Source: Burkholderiales bacterium (lineage in GTDB: Bacteria; Pseudomonadota; Gammaproteobacteria; Burkholderiales; Usitatibacteraceae). Taken from it: 64,000 bases of DNA. The stretch covers positions 1 through 64,000 of the forward strand of contig JAHCAK010000001.1 of the NCBI GenBank assembly GCA_019634955.1. Direction: 5' to 3'. A model generated the notes under the pieces. The model worked only from the letters and a program-made list of their open reading frames with translations. It did not search any database and was not told where the DNA came from. Positions 12,054 through 21,302 of this stretch are shown piece after piece (positions within the stretch are counted from its first letter, which is position 1; each line of letters begins with the position of its first letter). The position numbers were made by a program, and so were the translations under genes.

Positions 12054-13514
12054 ATGCCCCCGATGAAACCCCGCCTATTGCTCGTCGACGACGACCCGCT
12101 GATCTCCGAGAGCCTCGCCTTCGTGCTGGCGCCGGATTTCGACGTGGTGGCGGCAGGCGACCGCGCCGCGGCGATCGCCGCCCTGCGCGACATGCCGGGC
12201 AAGCCTGACCTCGCGCTCATCGACCTGGGCCTGCCACCCAGCGCGCACCTGCCGAACGAGGGCTTCAAATTGATCGGCGACCTGCTCGCCCACGCGCCGG
12301 AAGTGCGCATCGTCGTGCTCACCGGGCAGAACGAGGAGTCGAACGCCCGCCGGGCCCGCGCGCTGGGCGCGGCCGACCTCGTGCCCAAGCCCTGCGAGCC
12401 CTCCGACCTGCGTGCCCTCCTGCAGCGCGTGCTGCACGCGAGCTCGCTCGCCGTGCTGAATGGCCAGGGCGAGGAGGCGCGCGCGCTCGTGGGCGAGAGC
12501 CCGCCGATGCGCAAGCTTCGAAGCCAGATCGACCTCTACGCCTCGTCCGCCTTCCCGGCCCTCATCGAGGGCGAGTCGGGCGCCGGCAAGGAGCGCGTGG
12601 CGTTCTCGCTGCACCACCTCAGCCCGCGCTCGCGCGAGCCCTTCCTCGCGCTCAACTGCGCCGCCATCTCGCCTTCGCTCGTCGAGCCCACCCTCTTCGG
12701 CTACGCGAAGGGCGCCTTCACCGGCGCCGTGCAGTCCAAGGCGGGCTACTTCGAGGACGCGGCCGGGGGCACGCTCTTCCTCGACGAGATCGGCGAGCTT
12801 CCCGTCGACCTCCAGGCGAAGCTCCTGCGCGTGCTGGAGAACGGCGAGTACCAGCGGGTGGGGGAGACGCAGACGCGGGTCAGCCGCGCGAGGATCGTGG
12901 CGGCCACGAACCGCGACCTGCGCCAGGAAATCCGCCTCGGCCGCTTCCGGGCCGACCTCTACCACCGGCTGTCCGTCTTCACGATCGCGGTGCCGCCGCT
13001 GCGCGACCTGGGCGAGGACAAGCTGCGGCTCCTCGAGCACTTCCGCAAGATGTTCAGCGAGAGGGCCGGCACGCAACCCTTCCGGCTCGACGAAGGCGCC
13101 GGGGCGCGCTGGCTGGCCTATCCCTTCCCGGGCAACGTGCGCGAGCTGCGCAACATCGTGATCCGCCTGAACACGAAGTTCGCCGGCTACACCGTGACCG
13201 AGGCCGATCTCGAGGCCGAGCTCGCCCCCGCGGAGCCCGCGCCGTCGGCCACCGGCGACAGGCTTTCGACGGCCCGCGCGGAACTGGCCTCCGGGCGGCC
13301 CTTCAGCCTCGAGGCGGCGCTGCGCGCGGTGGAGGCGACCTACCTCGACGCGGCCATCGAGGCGGCCCAGGGCAACATGTCCCAGGCGGCGCGGCTTCTC
13401 GGGATCTCGCGCAGCACGCTTTACAGCCGCCTCGAGGCAGCCGGGCGGGCCGGTGCTAAACTCGGGCCACCGGATGCGCCCGACGCGAACGCCGCGCCGG
13501 GTCCCGGCAACTGA
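12054..13514 (+). CDS. Sigma-54-dependent response regulator (PrsR/NtrC type)
   Basis: The 486-residue protein has three domains. The receiver (about 5-125) has acidic residues DDD at 12-14, phospho-acceptor D57 in ALIDLGLPP, and a Lys in VPKPCEP. The AAA+ sigma-54 activation domain (about 150-380) has Walker A GESGAGKE, the sigma-54-contacting GAFTGA loop, Walker B GGTLFLDEIGE and the arginine fingers. A Fis-type helix-turn-helix ends the protein (QGNMSQAARLLGISRSTLYSRL). The receiver pattern DLGLPP...EG...LTGQNEESNARRA resembles PrsR of PEP-CTERM exopolysaccharide systems, but no PEP-CTERM protein is seen here. It heads the MSHA-like locus and could act at the sigma-54 promoter at 31345. 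An ATG at 12063 is an alternative start. Confidence 0.93.
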   Translation: MPPMKPRLLLVDDDPLISESLAFVLAPDFDVVAAGDRAAAIAALRDMPGKPDLALIDLGLPPSAHLPNEGFKLIGDLLAHAPEVRIVVLTGQNEESNARRARALGAADLVPKPCEPSDLRALLQRVLHASSLAVLNGQGEEARALVGESPPMRKLRSQIDLYASSAFPALIEGESGAGKERVAFSLHHLSPRSREPFLALNCAAISPSLVEPTLFGYAKGAFTGAVQSKAGYFEDAAGGTLFLDEIGELPVDLQAKLLRVLENGEYQRVGETQTRVSRARIVAATNRDLRQEIRLGRFRADLYHRLSVFTIAVPPLRDLGEDKLRLLEHFRKMFSERAGTQPFRLDEGAGARWLAYPFPGNVRELRNIVIRLNTKFAGYTVTEADLEAELAPAEPAPSATGDRLSTARAELASGRPFSLEAALRAVEATYLDAAIEAAQGNMSQAARLLGISRSTLYSRLEAAGRAGAKLGPPDAPDANAAPGPGN

Positions 13515-13532
13515 CCCGCCGCCGCCCATCCC

Positions 13533-15041
13533 ATGACGATGTACCTGGAGCACTTCGGCCTGCGCGAGGCGCCGTTCCGCATCACGCCGCACACCGAGTT
13601 CTTCTTCGCCGGCGCCAACCGCGGCGCGACGCTCGAGGCGCTCGTCTACGCGATCACCGCCGGCGAGGGCCTCGTGAAGGTCACCGGCGAGGTCGGCACC
13701 GGCAAGACGATGCTCTGCCGCGTCCTCATGGAGCGCCTGCCGCAGGCGGTCGAGACCATCTACCTCGCCGTTCCCAGCCTCACGCGGGACGAGATGCTCG
13801 TCGCCATCGCGAGCGAGCTGGGCATCGAGACGCAGGGCGCCAGCACCACGCGGATGCTGCGCGCCCTGCAGGAGCGCCTCATCGCGCTGCACGCCGAGGG
13901 CCGGCAGGTGGTCGCCCTCATCGACGAGGCGCACGCGATGCCGCTGGAGACGCTCGAGGAGATCCGGCTGCTCTCCAACCTGGAGACGGGCAAGGAGAAG
14001 CTCCTGCAGATCGTGCTCTTCGGCCAGCCGGAGCTCGACGAGCACCTGAACCTGCCGCACATGCGCCAGCTCAAGGAGCGCATCACGCACGCCTTCAACC
14101 TGGCGCCGCTGCCCGCGGGAGACATCCGCGACTACATCGGCTTCCGCCTGCGCGCGGCCGGCTACCACGGCCCCGACCTGTTCGGCGAGGAGGCGCTGCG
14201 GATCATCGCCGACGCCTCCGAGGGCCTGACCCGCCGGATCAACATCTACGCCGACAAGACCCTTCTCGCCGCCTTCGCGGCCGGCACGCACACGGTGAGC
14301 GCGGACCACGCCCGCGCGGCCGTCACCGATACGCAGATCGTGGTGGCCCCCAGGCCGTCGTCCCGGAACACGGCCGTCGCGGCGCTGGCCGGCGTGGCCG
14401 CGGGGGTCGCGATCGGCTACGGCCTGGCCGTCTGGATGCACCCGCCGCCGCCCGCCCCCGTCGCGCACGCGGCCTCGGGCAAGGTCGCTTCCGCCCCAAC
14501 ACCGTCGCCCACCCCGGAGCCCGCCCCGGCCCCCGAGCAACCCGCGCCGCCTTCCCCGCCGGCCGGCGCGGCATCCGCGCCCGAGGGCACTGGCGCGCCG
14601 GTCTCCACGGCTTCCACCCCGGGGGGCGCCGGAGCGCCCTTGCCTTCCGCCTCCCCGGCCGCGCCCGAGGCGGCTCCCGCGCCCCTCGCCGCGCGCCCGT
14701 CGCCCATCGATTCGCGGTTCGACGCCGGCCTCGCCCTCCTCGAGGAGGGGTCCGGGGCCCGCTACGTGATCCAGCTCATGATGACGGACGCGCGGGACTC
14801 GGACTACCTGCGCGCCTACCTCGCGGAGGCCTCGCGCGCGATCGGCCCCGAATCCCTCTTCCTTTACCCGAGCGGCAGCGCGGAGACCCCCAAGGTCGGC
14901 GTCCTCTACGGCGCCTTCAAGACGCGGCAGGAGGCCAACCAGGCGATGGGCTCCCTGCCGGACAACCTTCGCCAGTTCCGGCCCTATGTCCGCGCGGTCG
15001 AGGCGGTACGGACCGACATCCGCCGCACCCCGTCCGCCTGA
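13533..15041 (+). CDS. mshM: MSHA biogenesis ATPase MshM (ExeA/GspA-like)
   Basis: This ExeA/GspA-type AAA ATPase of 502 residues probably remodels peptidoglycan attachment or secretin assembly. Walker A GEVGTGKT is at about residues 52-59, and the DEAH-like Walker B is ALIDEAHAMPLE. A single TM helix follows at about 280-303, then a Pro/Ala-rich periplasmic linker of about 110 residues and a C-terminal SPOR-like domain (YVIQLMMTDARDSDYLRAYL onward). The last domain could bind denuded glycan. It begins 18 nt after the activator gene. Confidence 0.87.
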   Translation: MTMYLEHFGLREAPFRITPHTEFFFAGANRGATLEALVYAITAGEGLVKVTGEVGTGKTMLCRVLMERLPQAVETIYLAVPSLTRDEMLVAIASELGIETQGASTTRMLRALQERLIALHAEGRQVVALIDEAHAMPLETLEEIRLLSNLETGKEKLLQIVLFGQPELDEHLNLPHMRQLKERITHAFNLAPLPAGDIRDYIGFRLRAAGYHGPDLFGEEALRIIADASEGLTRRINIYADKTLLAAFAAGTHTVSADHARAAVTDTQIVVAPRPSSRNTAVAALAGVAAGVAIGYGLAVWMHPPPPAPVAHAASGKVASAPTPSPTPEPAPAPEQPAPPSPPAGAASAPEGTGAPVSTASTPGGAGAPLPSASPAAPEAAPAPLAARPSPIDSRFDAGLALLEEGSGARYVIQLMMTDARDSDYLRAYLAEASRAIGPESLFLYPSGSAETPKVGVLYGAFKTRQEANQAMGSLPDNLRQFRPYVRAVEAVRTDIRRTPSA

Positions 15042-15097
15042 GGCGGGCGTGGCCGGCCGTCAAGCCGAATCGCACCTGTGTCCGGCCCTGTTTTCGA

Positions 15098-15126
15098 TTG
15101 CGTTCCCCTGCCGAAAACGCTATAAA
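15098..15126 (+). promoter_or_regulatory. Sigma-70-type promoter upstream of mshL
   Basis: TTGCGT (15098-15103), a 17-bp spacer and TATAAA (15121-15126) lie in an unusually AT-rich 138-bp gap between mshM and mshL. The predicted start of transcription near 15133 leaves a leader of about 45 nt. It suggests mshL-N-E-G-I-J-K is transcribed separately from the activator and mshM. Confidence 0.5.
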
Positions 15127-15179
15127 GTGGCCTGCTGCGTTTTCCACCAAAAACAATTACTTACAAGAGCATTTTGACG

Positions 15180-17093
15180 ATGCGCCTGAACCGTGGTCCC
15201 GCCATCGCCGCCGTCGCCACGCTGGCCGCGGCCGCGACGGGGTGCGGCACGCAGCCGCTCGCGCAGCCTGACAGCCACATTCGCCAGGATCCCGGGCGCA
15301 TCGCGTCGGCCCCCGGCATCCCGAAACCCGTGCTCCCGGCCCCGATGCCGCCGCCGCCCGAGGCGCGCGCCGCCGAGATCAAGTACTCGATCGTGGTGGC
15401 GAACCAGCCCGTGCGAGACGTCCTGCTCGCCATCGCCGCCGAGACCAAGGTGAACGTGGACGTCCACCCCGGCGTGGACGGGACGGTCACCCTCAATGCC
15501 ATCGACCAGACGCTGCGGCAGATCCTCTCGCGCCTCGCGAAGCAGGTCGACATGCGCTACGAGATCGACGGCGACACGATCCACGTGATGCCCGACACGC
15601 CGTACCTGCGCAACTACCGCGTCGACTACGTGAACATGGCCCGCGACACGACGGAAACCGTCTCCGTCGCGACCCAGATCCTCTCCGGGACGGTGGGCGC
15701 GGCCGCGGGCACGACGACCTCGGGCGACAACAACTCGACGCTGCGCATCAGCAACACCTCGCGCAACCGCTTCTGGGAGACGCTCGAGAAGAACGTGAAG
15801 GACATGCTGCGCGAGACGGACAAGCTGCTGCCCGAGGGCAGCAGCGAGACGTTCGTCTCCAACCGCGGGCAGATCGGCTCGTCGACCACGCAGTCGACCA
15901 CGGCGGCGCGGCGGGCGGCGGCCAACGTCGTGACCTCGGCGTCGACCCAGACCACGCCGGGCCAGACGCAGACGACGCAGGCCTCCGAGACGGTCGAGCA
16001 GCGCCTCACCTTCCGCGAGGCCGCCTCGGTGATCGTGAACCCGGAGGCGGGGGTCGTCTCGGTGCGGGCCACGGCCCGCCAGCACGAGAAGGTCGCCGAG
16101 TTCCTCGAGCAGGTCACCGGCGCGGCGCGCCGCCAGGTCGTGATCGAGGCCACCGTCGTCGAGGTGAAGCTGAGCGACTCCTACCAGTCCGGCGTGGACT
16201 GGTCGGCGCTCGCCACCAACGGGCTGGGCTACTCGATCCGCCAGGCGTTCACGGGCGCCGGCCTCGCCTCGGCCGCCAATTCCTTCTCGATCACCTACGC
16301 GAACCCCAATCCCGCCGCGGGGGGCAACCTCTCGAGCACCATCAAGATGCTCAACACCTTCGGCACGACGCGGGTGCTCTCCAGCCCGGTGCTGATGGTG
16401 CTCAACAACCAGACCGCCGTCCTGCGCGTGACCGAGAACCTGGTGTACTTCACGATCAAGGCCGACACGAACACGAACGCGAACGTGTCGACCACGACCT
16501 TCACCACGACGCAGAACGTGCTGCCGGTGGGCATCATCATGAACCTCACCGCGCAGATCAGCGACAACGACGTGGTGACGCTCAACGTGCGCCCGACCGT
16601 GACGGCGAAGATCGGTGAGGTGCAGGACCCCAACCCGTCGCTGCGCGGCACGCTCACCACGCCCTCGATCGAGAGCAAGATCCCGGTCACCCAGACGCGC
16701 GAGATGGAAAGCGTCCTGCGCGTGGCGAGCGGGCAGACGGCGATCCTCGGCGGCTTGATGGTCGACAGCTTCACCGGCTCGCGCGGCGGCCTGCCGCTTG
16801 CCTCGCGCATCCCGATCCTCGGCGACCTCGTGAGCTACCGCGACGACACCACGGAGAAGCGCGAGCTCGTGATCTTCCTGCGCCCCGTGGTGGTGCGCAA
16901 CGCGAGCGTCGACGGCGACCTCGCCGATTACCGCCGCCACCTGCCCGACCGCCGCTTCTTCAAGGAAGGCGAGCCGCCCGTGCGCGAGTTGCACGACGCG
17001 CTCCGCGGCCTGCACGACGGCGAGGGCTGGCGACCGAAGGTGACGCCCAACCCGGTGGTACCCGACCCGCCGCCGCCCGGAGGGGCGAAGTGA
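15180..17093 (+). CDS. mshL: MSHA-type pilus secretin MshL
   Basis: This outer membrane secretin of 637 residues forms the pilus exit pore. A lipoprotein-like signal ends ...LAAAATGC, so the Cys is probably lipidated. A secretin/TonB N-terminal (STN) domain follows (IKYSIVVANQPVRDVLLAI), then a Ser/Thr-rich insert, an N1-like domain and the C-terminal secretin core. The core has VLSSPVLMVLNNQTAVLRV and the amphipathic segment LASRIPILGDLVSYRDDTTE. An ATG at 15180 and an in-frame TTG at 15174 are both possible; the TTG has the better-spaced AAGAG. Confidence 0.92.
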   Translation: MRLNRGPAIAAVATLAAAATGCGTQPLAQPDSHIRQDPGRIASAPGIPKPVLPAPMPPPPEARAAEIKYSIVVANQPVRDVLLAIAAETKVNVDVHPGVDGTVTLNAIDQTLRQILSRLAKQVDMRYEIDGDTIHVMPDTPYLRNYRVDYVNMARDTTETVSVATQILSGTVGAAAGTTTSGDNNSTLRISNTSRNRFWETLEKNVKDMLRETDKLLPEGSSETFVSNRGQIGSSTTQSTTAARRAAANVVTSASTQTTPGQTQTTQASETVEQRLTFREAASVIVNPEAGVVSVRATARQHEKVAEFLEQVTGAARRQVVIEATVVEVKLSDSYQSGVDWSALATNGLGYSIRQAFTGAGLASAANSFSITYANPNPAAGGNLSSTIKMLNTFGTTRVLSSPVLMVLNNQTAVLRVTENLVYFTIKADTNTNANVSTTTFTTTQNVLPVGIIMNLTAQISDNDVVTLNVRPTVTAKIGEVQDPNPSLRGTLTTPSIESKIPVTQTREMESVLRVASGQTAILGGLMVDSFTGSRGGLPLASRIPILGDLVSYRDDTTEKRELVIFLRPVVVRNASVDGDLADYRRHLPDRRFFKEGEPPVRELHDALRGLHDGEGWRPKVTPNPVVPDPPPPGGAK

Positions 17094-18370
17094 GCCTCCT
17101 CCTCGACGCCCTCAAGCGCGCCGAACAGGAGAAGCTCGCAAGGCAGGGCACCGGGCACGAGCAGGCGCTCGCCGCGCCCGCCGCCGAGCCGGCCGCGCCG
17201 TCCCCGGCCCAGGAGCCGGCCAGGCGCCGCCCGCTGGAGCTGGAATCCCACGACACTCCTCCCCGCACCTCGCCGGCGCAGGCCACCGCGCCATCCTCCG
17301 CGCCTGCGACCGCGCGCGACCGGGAAGGCGCCAAGACCGTCTTCGCGGCCAAGCAGGCGTCGCCTGCTCCCGCGGCGACGGCCCCGGGCGGCAAGAAGGC
17401 CATCCTCGCGATCGTCGTCGGCGCCGTGCTGCTGGCGATCGCCGGAGGCGGCTACGTCTGGTACGAGATCAACCGGACGCCGGGCCCGATCGCCCGCGGC
17501 CCGGCCCCTTCCGCGCCGCGCCCCGTGACGCCCGCGCCGCCGCCGGCGCCCGCGGCAGCCACCCCCTCCGCCACGGTGCCCGTTCCGGGAGCCGCGTCTC
17601 CCGCCGTGCCCGCCGCACCCGCGCCGCGCAAGGACGCCGTCCCGCCCGTCGCCGTGCTGAAGCCCGGCGGCGCGGAAGGCGCGCCCGCGAAGGCGAAGCC
17701 GGAGCCGAAGGCGGCCGAGCAGCTGGTGATGAGCCTGCTCAAGGATGCGGCCGATGCCAGGCCCGCACCCCCGCTCAAGCTCACGCGCACGATCGAGCCA
17801 CCGCGTGTGAACCCCGAGGTCTCGCAGGGCTACGAGGCCCTGAAGCGCGGTGACGCCGCGGCGGCCCGCAAGCACTACGAGGCCGCGCTCGCCGCCGACC
17901 CGGCCAGCATCGACGCGCACCTGGGCCTCGCGACCGCTTCCGCCCGGGGCGGCGACCGCGCGACGGCCGCCCGCCACTACCGCCGCGTGCTCGGCCTCGA
18001 CCCGAAGAACCCGTCGGCCGTAGCCGGGCTCGCCGCCCTCGCCGACCTGACGCGCCCCGAGGGCCTCGAGGGGCAGCTTCGCGCCGACCTGTCGCGGTAC
18101 CCGCAGAGCCCGGCCCTGCACTTCACGCTGGGCAACCTCTACGCGTCGCAGTCGCGCTGGACGGAAGCGCAGGCCGCGTACTTCGAGGCCTACCGCCTCG
18201 ACCCGGAGAGCGCCGACCTCGCCTACAACCTGGCCGTGAGCCTCGACCAGCTGGGGCAATCGCGGCTCGCCGCCGACTTCTACCAGCGCGCGCTGGCCGC
18301 CTCCGGGCGGCAGGCGGCGCAGTTCGACAAGGGCCAGGTCTCCCGGCGCATCGCGGAGCTGAAGCCCTAG
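17090..18370 (+). CDS. mshN: TPR-repeat pilus biogenesis protein MshN
   Basis: This 426-residue inner membrane protein starts with GTG in a 4-nt overlap with the mshL stop. The N-terminal segment SLLLDALKRAEQEK is typical of MshN and GspB-like proteins. One TM helix spans about 103-125. A Pro/Ala-rich periplasmic stretch leads to at least four TPR-like repeats (about 240-420), such as ARKHYEAALAADPASIDAHL. MshN probably links the secretin to the inner membrane platform. Confidence 0.85.
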   Translation: MSLLLDALKRAEQEKLARQGTGHEQALAAPAAEPAAPSPAQEPARRRPLELESHDTPPRTSPAQATAPSSAPATARDREGAKTVFAAKQASPAPAATAPGGKKAILAIVVGAVLLAIAGGGYVWYEINRTPGPIARGPAPSAPRPVTPAPPPAPAAATPSATVPVPGAASPAVPAAPAPRKDAVPPVAVLKPGGAEGAPAKAKPEPKAAEQLVMSLLKDAADARPAPPLKLTRTIEPPRVNPEVSQGYEALKRGDAAAARKHYEAALAADPASIDAHLGLATASARGGDRATAARHYRRVLGLDPKNPSAVAGLAALADLTRPEGLEGQLRADLSRYPQSPALHFTLGNLYASQSRWTEAQAAYFEAYRLDPESADLAYNLAVSLDQLGQSRLAADFYQRALAASGRQAAQFDKGQVSRRIAELKP

Positions 18371-18372
18371 GG

Positions 18373-20088
18373 ATGGGGACCGTGCAGGCAGCGCCCCTCT
18401 CCCAGGTCCCCCTCGGCCAGACGCTCCTCTCCAAGGGGATCGTCAGCCAGGACCAGCTGAACATCGCCCTCACCGAGCAGAAGCGGTTCAAGGCCCCGCT
18501 GGGCAAGGTGCTCGTGCAGCTGGGCTTCGTCACCGAGGCGACGATCCGCGACATCCTGTCCGAGACGCTCGGCCAGGTGTCGATCGACCTCGAGAACACG
18601 ATCGTCGACCCGGCCGCCATCGCGCTCGTGCCCAAGGACCTCGCGCGCCGCTACCACGTGCTGCCGGTCTCCTACGACCACGAGAAGCGCTCGCTCCTCA
18701 TCGCGGTGTCCGACCCCGCCAACGTGGTGGCGCTCGACCAGATCCGCGCCCTCGTGCGCGAGGACCTGCGCATCGAGCAGGTGCTCGCGCGCGACTCCGA
18801 CATCACCATCGGCATCGAGCACCACTACGGCTTCGAGCTCTCGATCGACGGGATCCTGAACGAGATCGAGACCGGCGAGATCGACTACCAGAGCCTCGCC
18901 GCCGAGTTCGACGAGTACAGCCAGCCGGTGGTGCGCCTGGTCGACGCGCTGCTGAACGACGCGGTGAAGCGCGGCGCCTCGGACATCCACTTCGAGCCGG
19001 AGCAGGGCTTCCTGCGCATCCGCTACCGCATCGACGGCGTGCTCAGGCAGATCCGTAGCCTGCACAAGAACTACTGGGCGGCGATGGTCGTGCGCCTGAA
19101 GGTGATGAGCGGCATGAACATCGCCGAGACGCGCGCGCCGCAGGACGGGCGCATCTCGCTCATGCTCTCCGGCCACCAGGTCGACTTCCGCGTCTCCGCG
19201 CAGCCCACGACGCACGGCGAGAACATCGTCCTGCGGATCCTCGACCGCGACAAGGGCATCGTGCCGCTGGAGGACCTGGGCCTGCAGCCCGAGGAGCTGA
19301 AGACCCTCAAGCTCATGCTTGCGCGCCCCGAAGGCATCATCCTCGTGACCGGCCCCACGGGCAGCGGCAAGACGACCACGCTCTACTCGGTGCTCAACTA
19401 CGTGAACACCGAGGGCGTGAACATCATGACCCTCGAGGACCCGGTCGAGTACCCGATGGCGATGATCCGCCAGACCTCGGTGAACGAGGTCGTGAAGCTC
19501 GACTTCGCCTCGGGAATCCGCTCGATGATGCGCCAGGACCCGGACATCATCCTGGTCGGCGAGATCCGCGACCAGGACACGGCCGAGATGGCCTTCCGCG
19601 CCGCCATGACCGGCCACCAGGTCTACTCCACGCTGCACACGAACTCCTCCATCGGCGCCATCCCGCGCCTCATGGACCTCGGCGTGCTGCCGGACATCAT
19701 GGCCGGCAACATCATCGGCGTGATCGCGCAGCGCCTGATGAGGAAGCTCTGCCTGCACTGCCGCGCCCCCTACGACCCGGACCCGGCGACGCGCCGCCTG
19801 CTGGGCATGGAAGAGGCCGACGACCGCCCCGTCTACCAGCCCGTGGGCTGCGCCAGGTGCGACAACCAGGGCTATAAGGGGCGCCTGGCCATCATGGAGA
19901 TCTTCAAGCTCGACGGCGAGATCGACGAGCTCATCGCGCGGCGCGCGACCGGCCGCGAGATCCGCACCGCGGCTTCCGCCAAGGGCTTCCGCACGCTCGC
20001 CGACGACGCGATCTCCCGGGTGCTCATGGGCCAGACGAGCCTGGAGGAGATCTCGCGGGTGGTCGACCTGACCGACCGCGTGATCTAG
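18373..20088 (+). CDS. mshE: Pilus extension ATPase MshE
   Basis: This GspE/PilB-family hexameric ATPase powers pilus assembly. It has 571 residues. The N-terminal MshEN domain (LGQTLLSKGIVSQDQLNIAL) in MshE of Vibrio binds cyclic di-GMP through related repeats. Walker A is GPTGSGKTTTLYSVL at about 327, the Asp box DIHFEPEQGFLRIRYRID is present, and Walker B is DIILVGEIRD. The His box is followed by a Zn-binding tetracysteine (LCLHCRAP and CARCDNQ). No PilT-type retraction ATPase is in the window. Confidence 0.95.
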   Translation: MGTVQAAPLSQVPLGQTLLSKGIVSQDQLNIALTEQKRFKAPLGKVLVQLGFVTEATIRDILSETLGQVSIDLENTIVDPAAIALVPKDLARRYHVLPVSYDHEKRSLLIAVSDPANVVALDQIRALVREDLRIEQVLARDSDITIGIEHHYGFELSIDGILNEIETGEIDYQSLAAEFDEYSQPVVRLVDALLNDAVKRGASDIHFEPEQGFLRIRYRIDGVLRQIRSLHKNYWAAMVVRLKVMSGMNIAETRAPQDGRISLMLSGHQVDFRVSAQPTTHGENIVLRILDRDKGIVPLEDLGLQPEELKTLKLMLARPEGIILVTGPTGSGKTTTLYSVLNYVNTEGVNIMTLEDPVEYPMAMIRQTSVNEVVKLDFASGIRSMMRQDPDIILVGEIRDQDTAEMAFRAAMTGHQVYSTLHTNSSIGAIPRLMDLGVLPDIMAGNIIGVIAQRLMRKLCLHCRAPYDPDPATRRLLGMEEADDRPVYQPVGCARCDNQGYKGRLAIMEIFKLDGEIDELIARRATGREIRTAASAKGFRTLADDAISRVLMGQTSLEEISRVVDLTDRVI

Positions 20089-20096
20089 GGGGTCCA

Positions 20097-21299
20097 GTGG
20101 CGCTATTCGCCTACCGCGCCGTCGACGAGGAAGGCAAGATCTCCTCGGGCAGCCTCGACGCGACCAACGCGATCGACCTCGAGCTGCGCCTTCGCCGGCT
20201 GGGCCTGGACCTCGTCACCTTCGAGTCGGTCAAGAAGTCCGTCGCCGCGCGCTCGCGGCACGTCACGCGGCCCGAGCTCATCACCTTCTGCTTCCACCTC
20301 TCGCAGCTCCTGCGCGCGGGCGTGAACATCATCGAGGCACTGACCGACCTGCGCGACACGGTCGACAACCCCGGCTTCCGGCAGGTGGTGGCCGGCCTCG
20401 TGGAGGACATCGAGGGCGGCTTGAGGCTCTCCGACGCGCTCGCCAACCACCCGTACATCTTCGACGGCGTCTTCGTGGCGCTGGTGCGGGCCGGCGAGCA
20501 GAGCGGGCAGCTGAACGAGGTGCTCGACGAGCTGGCGGAGAACCTCAAGTGGCAGGACGAGATGGCGAGCCAGGCCCAGCGCGCCCTCATCTACCCGCTG
20601 ATCGTGCTCGTGGTGGTGGTCGCCGTGATCTTCGTCCTGATGATCTTCCTCGTGCCCCAGCTCGCCGTCACCTTCAAGGCCCTGGTGCCGAAGCTGCCGC
20701 GCGAGACGGAGCTCCTCATCGCCATCTCGAACGTGTTCGTGAAGTGGTGGTACCTGCTCATCGGCATCCCCGCGGCCGCCATCGCGGCGATCTTCGTCGC
20801 ATCGAAGACCAACGAGGCGCTGCAGCACCGCCTCGCCACGATCTCGATCCGCATGCCGGTGCTGGGCCCGATCCGCTACAAGATCATGCTCGCGCGCTTC
20901 TCGACCTTCTTCGCCATGCTCTACCGCTCGGGCATCAGCGTGCTCGACTGCATCCAGATCTGCGAGAAGATCATGGGCAACCGCGTGATGGAGGAGGCGC
21001 TGCAGCGCGTCGGCCGCTCCATCTCGGAGGGACAGGGCATCAGCCAGGCGTTCACCGCGACCAAGCTCTTCCCGCCGCTCGTGCTGCGGATGCTGCGCGT
21101 GGGCGAATCCACCGGGGGGCTGGACGCCGCGCTACTCAATGTGAGCTACTTCTACAACCGGGAGGTTCGCGAGGGCATCGCCAAGATGCAGAGCCTCATC
21201 GGGCCGGCGACCACGATCGTGCTGGGCGGCCTCATCGTGGCCATCCTCTACACGATCTTCCTGCCGCTCTACGACGTGATCAGCAAGATCAAGTTCTAG
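20097..21299 (+). CDS. mshG: Pilus platform protein MshG (GspF/PilC family)
   Basis: This polytopic inner membrane platform protein has 400 residues. Two T2SSF domains (about 70-190 and 270-395) are each followed by hydrophobic helices. Repeated motifs include FCFHLSQLLRAGVNIIEAL and FSTFFAMLYRSGISVLDCI. The GTG start at 20097, 8 nt after mshE, gives ALFAYRAVDEEGKISSG, the family N-terminus. Confidence 0.94.
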   Translation: MALFAYRAVDEEGKISSGSLDATNAIDLELRLRRLGLDLVTFESVKKSVAARSRHVTRPELITFCFHLSQLLRAGVNIIEALTDLRDTVDNPGFRQVVAGLVEDIEGGLRLSDALANHPYIFDGVFVALVRAGEQSGQLNEVLDELAENLKWQDEMASQAQRALIYPLIVLVVVVAVIFVLMIFLVPQLAVTFKALVPKLPRETELLIAISNVFVKWWYLLIGIPAAAIAAIFVASKTNEALQHRLATISIRMPVLGPIRYKIMLARFSTFFAMLYRSGISVLDCIQICEKIMGNRVMEEALQRVGRSISEGQGISQAFTATKLFPPLVLRMLRVGESTGGLDAALLNVSYFYNREVREGIAKMQSLIGPATTIVLGGLIVAILYTIFLPLYDVISKIKF

Positions 21300-21302
21300 C
21301 CC

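Noticed and set aside
12054-13514. Call the activator PilR
   Set aside because: The receiver pattern and the GAF-containing membrane kinase partner are closer to PrsR/PrsK, and the genes are not adjacent as in pilS-pilR.
12075-14540. 821-codon antisense frame opposite the sigma-54 activator and mshM
   Set aside because: Both sense genes carry full family motifs; the antisense product is low-complexity.
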